From the NCBI GenBank assembly GCA_963785755.1, contig CAWAXG010000050.1, positions 124,001 to 188,000 on the forward strand: 64,000 bases of DNA, read 5' to 3'. The notes under the pieces are model-generated. The model was given only the letters and a program-made list of their open reading frames with translations. It was not told the DNA's origin and made no database searches. The stretch is from JACCXG01 sp963785755. Lineage in GTDB: Bacteria; Acidobacteriota; Vicinamibacteria; Vicinamibacterales; 2-12-FULL-66-21. Within the stretch, counting starts at the first letter, position 1; every line of letters begins with the position of its first letter. Below, piece by piece: positions 8,864 to 17,300 of the stretch. The position numbers and the translations under genes are program-made.

Positions 8864-9961
8864 TCAGGCGAGCGCCTCTTCGACCATCCCCGCGACCTTT
8901 GCGCCGATCGCCAGGCAGGCGGTCAGCCCGGGTGAGTCGATGCCGGCGGCGTGAATCAGCGCCGGGTGATTCGCGTCGGGGCTGATCATGAAGTCCGCGA
9001 ACGATCCCTCCGGACCGTGCAGCTTCGGCCTGATCCCGCTCCCGCCATATGTCAGATCGTCCATCGTCAGTTCCGGCATCAGCATGCGTGCCGGCTCGAG
9101 GAACTCCGCGACCGGCAGGCGATCAGACTCGTAGTCGTCCTTCGAGTCCTGGAAGTGCACCGTGGGTCCGAGCAGTACACTGCCGCCGGTTGTCTTCGTG
9201 AGATGGACGCCGAGTCCGTGACCCTTGGGATGCGGCAGCGGATAGACGAGACCGTTCAGCCAGTGCGTCTTCGATTTCTTCAGTTCGGCGTACTCGCCGC
9301 GGCACGGATGGATCGTGAACTGCTCGCCGCCGAGCAGGTGTGACACCTCATCCGCATGCAGGCCGGCGGCGTTGACCACCACGCGGGCGGCAATGGTTTC
9401 GTGCTCGGTGCGCAGATCGAAGCCGTCCCTGTTCCGCTCGCCGCCGGTGAACGACGTGCCGCGGAGGAGGATCGCGTCGTTGCCTTCCGCGAGCTGCAGC
9501 AGCGCGCGCACGAGTGCCTCGGGCTCGACCCGTCCCGTTGCCGGCGACCACAACGCGGCGACGCCGGTGACACGCGGTTCCTGCGCCTCGATGAATTGAC
9601 GGCCGACGATCTCCAGTCCCTCGGCGCCGTTCGCCGATCCGCGCCTGGCGAGCGCCTCGATCTGCGGCACTTCCTCCTCGGTGGATGCGACCACCAGCTT
9701 CCCGCAGCGATCGTGCGGCACCCGGTTCGCGGCGCAGAAGGCGTAGAGGCGTGCCGCGCCTTCGACGCACAGCTGCGCCTTCAGCGTGCCGGCGGGATAG
9801 TAGAGGCCGGCGTGGATCACGCCGCTGTTGTGCGTGCTGGTCTCCATTCCGGGCCGAGGGCGCCGCTCGAGGATGCAGACGGAACGGCCGGCTGCCGCGA
9901 GCTGTGCGGCAATCGACAGGCCGGTCACGCCGGCGCCTATCACAGCGGTGTCGATGAGCAT
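8864..9961 (-). CDS. L-2-hydroxyglutarate oxidase-like FAD-dependent oxidoreductase
   Basis: A 365-residue DAO-superfamily flavoprotein. The start MLIDTAVIGAGVTGLSIA puts the FAD dinucleotide-binding motif at residues 7-12. Other landmarks are the FAD-contact Glu in ILERRPRPG, STHNSGVIHAGLYYPAGTLK (signature of the LhgO/L2HGDH group), VVVNAAGLHAD, HPCRGEYAELKK and GIDSPGLTACLAIG. The family oxidises L-2-hydroxyglutarate or related 2-hydroxy acids; the motif set favours LhgO over glycerol-3-phosphate dehydrogenase. It is divergent from the S8-like protease gene, with 234 bp between them, and no partner gene is evident. Confidence 0.88.
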   Translation of the reverse strand: MLIDTAVIGAGVTGLSIAAQLAAAGRSVCILERRPRPGMETSTHNSGVIHAGLYYPAGTLKAQLCVEGAARLYAFCAANRVPHDRCGKLVVASTEEEVPQIEALARRGSANGAEGLEIVGRQFIEAQEPRVTGVAALWSPATGRVEPEALVRALLQLAEGNDAILLRGTSFTGGERNRDGFDLRTEHETIAARVVVNAAGLHADEVSHLLGGEQFTIHPCRGEYAELKKSKTHWLNGLVYPLPHPKGHGLGVHLTKTTGGSVLLGPTVHFQDSKDDYESDRLPVAEFLEPARMLMPELTMDDLTYGGSGIRPKLHGPEGSFADFMISPDANHPALIHAAGIDSPGLTACLAIGAKVAGMVEEALA

Positions 9962-10195
9962 CGGAACGATTGTAATGTGGCCGGTCCGCGCGGGCCGGCG
10001 GTGCCGGGGGAGTTCGTCACACTCGAGCGGGCGAACCGCGGCCGCATCGGGTATGCTGTCGGGCACTACGAACCATTGATGCGGCCCGATTCGGCCGTCC
10101 GGATCGAGTCCCTGCCGTGACCATCGCGCCAGCGATGACGGACCGACGGAACCGCCACCGCCGATGGCCAAAATTACGCTGGACCTGGAGAAGCT

Positions 10196-13100
10196 ATGAA
10201 CCCCCGCCAACCCGTGCGACGGAGATCCTCGTCTGCTGCCCGTCGTGCCGCGCTGCTGCGAATGCTGGTGCTCGGCGTCCTTGCAATTGCCGTCGCTTCG
10301 CAATCCTCGATGACCCCGGTGGCCGGTCAAGTGCCCCAGATCGTGACGGACATCTCGCCGGAGGCGCTGGCGCAGATCAACGCGCTGCTCGCGGAAAAGG
10401 ACACGAGGACCGCCTCGGAACGCAAGATGGATTCGCAGCTGGTCTACGCGCGGCGCATGGAACTCGGGCTGCCGATCGCGCCGGGCGTTCAAACGCTCGA
10501 AGTCGACGTCCCGCGGGCCGACGACGGGCACATGATCGTCGACGTCATTGCCGCGGATACGCCTGAGCTCAGGGCCCAGCTCGCGTCGACCTCGGATGAA
10601 GTCTCGCGGTCAACGCCCTTCGAGACGCGCGTGCACCTCGCGGCCAGTCAGCTCGACACGCTTGCCGCGCGCGCCGACGTCGTTTTCCTTCGGCCGCGGC
10701 AGGGATACATGACGAATCGCGCCGGCGAGCGGCCGGCCCGGCGTCCGGATCGCAAGGAAGCACGGGCCCGCAACCTGGACTCGGTGCGCCAGGCGCTGGA
10801 CGGATTCATGACCAACGTCGGATCGGGTGTTGGCGCCATCTCCACGCAGGCCGACATCACGCATCGCACCGCGGTGTTCCGCGGGCTCACCGGGGCCACC
10901 GGCGCGGGTGTGAAGATCGGCGTGCTCTCGGACGGCGTCACCAACCTTGCCGCGGCGCAGGCCTCCGGTGACCTGGGTCCGGTCACGGTGCTGCCCGGTC
11001 AGGGGGGCATGGGTGACGAAGGCACGGCGATGCTCGAGCTGATCCACGATCTCGCGCCCGGAGCCGAGCTCTACTTCGCGACCGCCGTCAACGGCATCAC
11101 CTCGTTCGCCCAGAACATCCGCGACCTTCGCGCGGCCGGCTGCACCATCATCGTGGACGACGTGTTGTACTTCGTCGAGACCCCGTTCCAGGATGGCCAG
11201 ACGCCTGGCGTTCTCAGCACCACTAACGGTGGCGTAGTCATCCAGGCGGTCAAGGATGTGACCGCAGGGGGCGCGATGTACTTCTCCTCGGCCGGCAACT
11301 CAGGCAACCTCAACGACGGCACGTCGGGTGTGTGGGAAGGCGACTTCACGGACGGTGGCACCACCGGTTTGCCGCCCGGACAATCGGGGACCGTCCACAA
11401 CTTCGGCGCACAGAATTTCGACACGGTCACAAGCAACAGCTCGGGACCCATCACACTGTATTGGTCTGATCCGCTCGGCGGTTCGGCGAACGACTACGAC
11501 CTGTTCCTGATGAATCCAGCCGGAACTCTCGTGATCGCCGCCTCGACAAACGTCCAGTCCGGAACGCAGGATCCATTCGAATTAGTCTCACCGGCCATTT
11601 CCGACGAGCGGCTGGTGGTGGTCAAGAAGCCGTCAGCTGCAGCCCGGATGCTGCACCTCAACACCAATCGCGGCGAACTCGCAGTTGCCACGGCGGGGCA
11701 GACGCACGGCCACAGCTCGACGACGGCGCCGTTTTCGTTCGGCGTCGCGGCGACGCCGGCGCAAGGGCCGTTTCCCAATCCGTTCAGTGCCGCCAATGTC
11801 GTCGAGACGTTCAGCTCCGACGGTCCGCGTCGCATCCTCTACAACGGCAACGGCACGGCCATTACACCCGGCAACGTGTCGTCGACGGGAGGAGTGGTAC
11901 TGAACAAACCGGACCTCACGGCCGCAGACGGGGGCTTTGTTTCGGGCGCGGGCGATTTTCCGACTCCCTTCTTCGGGACCTCGGCCGCCGCGCCGCATGC
12001 CGCTGCGATTGCCGCGCTGTTCAAGTCCTCCAATCCGACGCTGACGCAGCAGCAGATCAAGGACGTGATGTTTGCGCTGGCGATCGACATCGAAGCGGCC
12101 GGCGTCGATCGCGACTCCGGTGTCGGCATCATCATGGCGTCGCCCGCGCAGCCGGGGTGCACGTTCGCGATCGCGTCGTCGGCCAGCGTCGGCGTCGGCG
12201 GCGGGAACGGCGCGGCCAACGTCACGGCGTCGAGTGGCTCGTGCAACTGGTCGGCGTGGACCACGGTCAGCTGGATCACGCTGACGAGCGGTGCGGTCAG
12301 GACCGGCAGTGGCGCGGTCGGGTACGCCGTCGCTCCCAACCCCGGGCCGGCACGGACCGGCACGATCGTGGTGCAGGGCGGCAACTCGATCACGATCACG
12401 CAGAGCGGAACCGCGCCGACGCCGTTCGACAGCAATGCGTTCGTTGCCCTGCAGGATCCCGGCACGATCGAGTCGTCGCTGGTGGTCTCCGGCCTCGCCG
12501 GTCCGATCAGCAACGTGACGGTGTCGCTGCACATCACGCACACGTGGGATGAGGACCTGCGCATCAGCCTGGTCGGCCCGGATAACACGACCGTGAACCT
12601 GAGTACCGCGAACGGTGCCGACCTGGACAATTATGGGAGCGGCTGCGCGGCCGCGTCGCGCACGCGATTCAGCGACTCGGCGATCAACTACATCGTGACG
12701 GCAGCTCCTCCGTTCGTCGGTGAATTCAGACCAGAGCAGGCGCTGGCCGCGTTCAACGGCAAGTCGGGTGCCGCCGCGAATGGCACCTGGAGGCTGCGGA
12801 TCCAGGACGTGGTGTCTCCCGACACCGGCGCGCTCCAGTGCTGGTCGGTGAACTTCAACGTCGGCAGCAGCTGCACCTACACCGTCAACGTTCCGTTCTC
12901 GAACGCGCCGGCGGGCGGCGGCGCGGCGTCCGCCACCGTTACCACGTCGCCCGGCTGTCTCTGGAACGCGGCGTCGAATGCGTCCTGGCTGGCGATCACG
13001 TCGGGCGCGAGCGGGAACGGATCCGGCAGCGTGGGCCTCGGGATACAGCCCAATGGCACGTTCTCGACCCGGAATGCGACACTGACGATCGCGGGCCAGT

Positions 13101-13993
13101 CATTCCCGCTCGCTCAGGCGCCGGTGCTGGTTCCGCGCGCCACGTCGCCCAGCTTCGACGGTGATCCGCTCGCCGACGTCGGCATCTATCGCCACTCGAC
13201 GGGTCAGTGGTTCATCGCGCAATCGTCAGGCGTCGTCAGGTCGGAATCATGGGGGGCGCCGTCGCTGGGCGACATGCCCGTGGCCGGAGACTATGACGGC
13301 GACGGCCGCGACGACATCGCCGTGTACCGCCGCAGCACCGGCGAGTGGTTCATCAGTCGATCGACCGCGGGGTTCCTGCATGTGGCCTGGGGAGCCCCGG
13401 CGTTGAACGACATCCCGGTGCCGGGCGACTACGATGGCGACGGCAAGACCGACATCGGCGTCTATCGCGTGAACACCGGCGACTGGATCATCGCGAGATC
13501 CAGCAACGGCACCGTGCTGAGCCTGACCTGGGGTTCGCCGGCGTTTGGGGACGTGCCCGTCCCGGCGGACTTCGACGGTGACGGCCGGACCGATGTCGGG
13601 GTGTTCAGGCTCGTAACCGGCGAATGGTTTGTGAACCAGTCCACCGCGGGCTTCAAGACGATGACGTGGGGCGCCCCGGCGCTCGGGGACATCCCCGTGT
13701 CGGGTGACTTCGATGGCGACGCCAAGGCCGACATCGGCGTCTACCGCTCCACCACCGGCGAGTGGTTCATCGCGCGCTCCGACGGTGGCGGGATGCTTTA
13801 TCAAGCCTGGGGCGTGCCCGCTCAGGGCGACATTCCGTCGCCTTCGGACTTCGACGGCGACGGCCGAATGGACATCACGGTGTTCCGCCTCGGCTCGGGG
13901 CAGTGGTTCGTGATCCCTTCGGCCGGCGGGTCCATCTTCGCGCCGTCGTGGGGAGCCCCCGCGTTCGGCGATCGTCCGCTGACCTACCGCTGA
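10196..13993 (+). CDS. Secreted S8-like protease with BACON, P-domain and six FG-GAP repeats
   Basis: A 1265-residue exported multidomain protein. An Arg-rich start and hydrophobic helix (~residues 20-45) form a signal peptide. A propeptide-like region follows to ~195. The catalytic domain (~200-650) shows the Asp motif VLSDGVTN (D246), SSAGNSG with the oxyanion Asn N368, and FGTSAAAPHAA with the nucleophile S596. At the usual HGTH histidine position it has DEGTAML, a Glu (E275), as in sedolisins. After it come a BACON-like domain (~655-740), a proprotein-convertase P-domain (~745-885, ITHTWDEDLRISLVGP), a second BACON-like domain (~890-975) and six FG-GAP units (982-1265). A strong hairpin lies 11 bases past the stop. 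It probably degrades extracellular protein or acts at the surface. Confidence 0.9.
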   Translation: MNPRQPVRRRSSSAARRAALLRMLVLGVLAIAVASQSSMTPVAGQVPQIVTDISPEALAQINALLAEKDTRTASERKMDSQLVYARRMELGLPIAPGVQTLEVDVPRADDGHMIVDVIAADTPELRAQLASTSDEVSRSTPFETRVHLAASQLDTLAARADVVFLRPRQGYMTNRAGERPARRPDRKEARARNLDSVRQALDGFMTNVGSGVGAISTQADITHRTAVFRGLTGATGAGVKIGVLSDGVTNLAAAQASGDLGPVTVLPGQGGMGDEGTAMLELIHDLAPGAELYFATAVNGITSFAQNIRDLRAAGCTIIVDDVLYFVETPFQDGQTPGVLSTTNGGVVIQAVKDVTAGGAMYFSSAGNSGNLNDGTSGVWEGDFTDGGTTGLPPGQSGTVHNFGAQNFDTVTSNSSGPITLYWSDPLGGSANDYDLFLMNPAGTLVIAASTNVQSGTQDPFELVSPAISDERLVVVKKPSAAARMLHLNTNRGELAVATAGQTHGHSSTTAPFSFGVAATPAQGPFPNPFSAANVVETFSSDGPRRILYNGNGTAITPGNVSSTGGVVLNKPDLTAADGGFVSGAGDFPTPFFGTSAAAPHAAAIAALFKSSNPTLTQQQIKDVMFALAIDIEAAGVDRDSGVGIIMASPAQPGCTFAIASSASVGVGGGNGAANVTASSGSCNWSAWTTVSWITLTSGAVRTGSGAVGYAVAPNPGPARTGTIVVQGGNSITITQSGTAPTPFDSNAFVALQDPGTIESSLVVSGLAGPISNVTVSLHITHTWDEDLRISLVGPDNTTVNLSTANGADLDNYGSGCAAASRTRFSDSAINYIVTAAPPFVGEFRPEQALAAFNGKSGAAANGTWRLRIQDVVSPDTGALQCWSVNFNVGSSCTYTVNVPFSNAPAGGGAASATVTTSPGCLWNAASNASWLAITSGASGNGSGSVGLGIQPNGTFSTRNATLTIAGQSFPLAQAPVLVPRATSPSFDGDPLADVGIYRHSTGQWFIAQSSGVVRSESWGAPSLGDMPVAGDYDGDGRDDIAVYRRSTGEWFISRSTAGFLHVAWGAPALNDIPVPGDYDGDGKTDIGVYRVNTGDWIIARSSNGTVLSLTWGSPAFGDVPVPADFDGDGRTDVGVFRLVTGEWFVNQSTAGFKTMTWGAPALGDIPVSGDFDGDAKADIGVYRSTTGEWFIARSDGGGMLYQAWGVPAQGDIPSPSDFDGDGRMDITVFRLGSGQWFVIPSAGGSIFAPSWGAPAFGDRPLTYR

Positions 13994-14003
13994 CACCGTA
14001 CGC

Positions 14004-14036
14004 CGGGCCGGTCCTGACCGACGTCAGGCCGGCCCG
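14004..14036 (+). terminator. Hairpin after the S8-like protease gene
   Basis: Nested inverted repeat: CGGGCCGG pairs with CCGGCCCG and, inside it, CTGAC pairs with GTCAG around a CGAC loop, with only a 2-nt against 1-nt bulge. It begins 11 bases past the stop. There is no T-tract, so intrinsic termination is only possible. Confidence 0.5.
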
Positions 14037-14351
14037 CGCGATACGATTACGGGCGACACGCCCTCACGTCACAGCACACCCCTGAAGTCTGCCGAAGCCC
14101 GGAATTCGGCGAGAAATCCGCAAATTCCATCGGTTGGCTGGCTCGCCCGTGTTATAGTCCAGCTTCCATCTCCAAGATAGCGGAACGGCCTTCCTGGTCC
14201 GCCTGACGTTGCGACGACGTGACGGTCGACACGAAGGGATCGTCCCGGCGACAGCCGGACACCGCGGCGGGGTGCCCGGGAAGGTTCGCCGTGCGTATGT
14301 TCGTCGCGCCGCGAGGGTGACCTCGACGGCGCCAGCGAGCGAGGTGCGAGC
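14037..14351. other. Intergenic region without a recognisable gene
   Basis: About 315 bases between the hairpin and the start of the M4 protease gene. No supported coding region was found. A TATAGT element at 14153-14158 could be a -10 box, but no convincing -35 lies 16-18 bases upstream. Confidence 0.4.
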
Positions 14352-17300
14352 ATGTTCGGACGTTCTCCATTCAGGCGGCGGCAGCCGGGTGGCGACGTGG
14401 CGGCGAGCGGCGCCGGCGGCCGGCGTCATGTCCTCCGGGCGGGCGCCTTGCTCGCGATGCTCGGCGCGTCGATCGGCATCGTCTACGAGACGGTTGGTTC
14501 GGCGCAGCAGGCGTCAGGAAACCAGGTCCCGCAGACTCCGCAGTTTTCAGCGCAACAGATCGCTGATTGCCTCGCGTCTGGTCAGGCGCGCGTGGCAACC
14601 CACGGGCGAACGGGCGTCGTGCGATTGATCGGCTCGAGCGGCGGCGCAGGCGCTCCAGGGACAACGTGCACAGCCAGGGCTCACGCCGGAAGCAGCGGTG
14701 ATGCGGTACCTGGCGGCCTGTGGTTCGCTTTTCGGCCTTGCCGATCCCGCAACCGAGCTGGCCGTCATGCGGACCGCACAGCTCGATCGTCTCCGGCGGG
14801 TGGTGCGGCTGCAGCAGCGGTTCAGGGGCGTTCCGATCCTCGGCGCGGAGCTCGTCGTGCACACCGATGCCGCCAGCAACATCCTGGCGGTTGCGGGCGA
14901 AACGCTGCCCGGCCTGTCCCTCAGCACCGTGCCGACTGTCGATGCCGGGACAGCGGTGACGGCAGCGGTCGATCGCGTCGCGGAGCGGTATGGCATCGAC
15001 CGGTCGGCGCTGAATCCGGGTCCGCCGGAGTTGTGGGTCTACGCGCCATCGCTGCTTGGCCCGCAAATCGGCCGGACGATCCTGGTCTGGCGGCTGGACG
15101 TGCTGCACGACGGCATCGAGCCGGTGCGCGAGCTCGTGCTGGTCGACGCGCATCAGGGCTCCGTCGCGCTGCACTTCAATCAGATCGAGACCGCCCTCAA
15201 TCGTTCGACCTACAACGCGGCCAACACTTCCGCGCTTCCCGGTGTGCTCGTCTGCAACGAAACCAACCCAACGTGTGCCGGCGGTGACGCGGATGCAGTC
15301 GCGGCTCATACCTATGCCCGCGACTCCTACGACTACTACGCGTCGCTGGGGCGCGACAGCCTCGACAACGCCGGCATGCCGCTGACCTCGACGGTGCACT
15401 ACGGCCCGATCGGCTACCCGAACGCGTTCTGGAATGGAGTCCAGGTCGCGTACGGTGATGGATTCGCGCTGTCCGATGACGTGGTCGGCCACGAGCTCAC
15501 GCATGGCGTTACCGACTTCACATCAGGGCTTTTCTACTACTACCAGTCCGGTGCCATCAACGAGTCGTTGTCGGACGTCGTCGGCGAGTTCATCGACCAG
15601 CTGAATGGAAAGGGGGATGACAGCGCTGCTGTCCGCTGGCTGCTCGGCGAGGATCTGCCCGGCGGCGCCATCCGGCACATGCAGGACCCGACGTTCTCCG
15701 GGCAACCTGACCGCATGCGCAGTGCGCTCTACTTCACGGGCGCCGGCGACAACGGCGGCGTGCATTACAACAGCGGCATCAACAACAAGGCGGCGTATCT
15801 GATGGTCGATGGCGGGACCTTCAACGGTCAGACCGTCACCGCCATCGGCATCGCGAAGGCCGGGCGCATCTATTACGAGGCGCAGAGCCTGCTCACGTCC
15901 GGCTCGGACTACGCCGATCTGCACGACGCGCTGTTCCAGGCGTGCGCAGGCCTGGTCGGCACCGGAGCGATCGTCTCGGCTGATTGTCAGCAGGTTCGCA
16001 ACGCGACGCTCGCGGTGGAGATGCATCTCGAGCCGTCGCCGGGATTCAATCCGGATGCCCCCGTTTGTGCGCCCGGTCAGATTCCCGCAGCCATCTTCTT
16101 CGACGACATCGAAAGCGGTCTCGGCAGCTTCGTCACGAGCAGCAGTGTCGGCCCGACACGCTGGAGCGAGGTCGCGTGGTACGCCCATTCCGGGCTCCGC
16201 TCCCTGTATGGCCACGATTCCGCCTCGGGACCCGGAGACTCGTCGATTGCGACGGCCAGCCCGATCACGCTGCCGCCGGGCGCGTTCCTGCATTTCGCGC
16301 ACTCATTCGGGTTCCACACTCCCGATCGCGACGGCGGCGTCGTCGAGTACTCGATTGATGGCGGCACGACCTGGCTCGATGCTGGCTCTCTCTTCGACGC
16401 CAACGGCTACCGTGGCACGATCGCGACCGGTTTCTCCAACCCGCTCGCCGGCCGAGCCGCGTTCATCGGCACCAGCCATGGCTACGGCTCGTCGCGCTTG
16501 AATCTCTCGTCGCTTGCGGGACAGAGCGTTCGCTTCCGCTGGCGGCTCGGCGTGGACACGAGCGGGTTCGACCTCGGGTGGTACCTCGACGACATCCGCA
16601 TCTATCAATGTTCCGGGGCGGAAATCATCGGCGTCACGCCGCCGACCGGGCGCCAGGGCCGGGTCGGCCTCAACGTCTCGATCACCGGGCAGCGACACCC
16701 ATTTCGCGCAAGGCGTGACGACCGCGAGCTTCGGCGCGGGGATCGCGGTCAACAGCGTGACCGTCACCGATGCCACGCATGCGATCGTCAATATCACCAT
16801 CGCGTCGAACGCGGCGCTGGGCAGCCGTGATATTTCGCTCACCACCGGGAGTGAGCTGGCCTCCGCGCTCAACGCGTTCACGGTGACCCCCGGCCGCGCT
16901 GCTGACGTTCGCGCCAAACCGGGGCCAGCCCGGCCAGTCGCATCTGGCGGTCGCGATCACGGGTACGCTCACCTCATTCGTCGAAGGACAGACGACGGCC
17001 GCGTTCGGCGCGGGTGTCACGACGCTCAGGGTGAGCGTCACGGATCCGACGCATGCGATCGCGGTGGTGTCGATCGACGCGGCTGCCGCGCACGGTCCGC
17101 GTACCGTGACCGTCACGACCGGAGACGAGGTCGTCACGGCGCCAGGCGGGTTCCTGGTGCGCCCGCTTGCCTCCAATCCGCGCGTGTATGCCTACGCCGT
17201 CGGCCGGCGCCTGTCACCGTCGCAGGGCGGCACCAACGGCATCCAGACACTCAACGTGATCGACACCACGACGAATGCCATCGTGGCGGCGATTCCGGCC

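Noticed and set aside
13140..13990. Regular ~140-base DNA periodicity that could suggest a satellite or CRISPR array
   Set aside because: It is the coding repeat of the FG-GAP units; spacers are absent and units are in frame.
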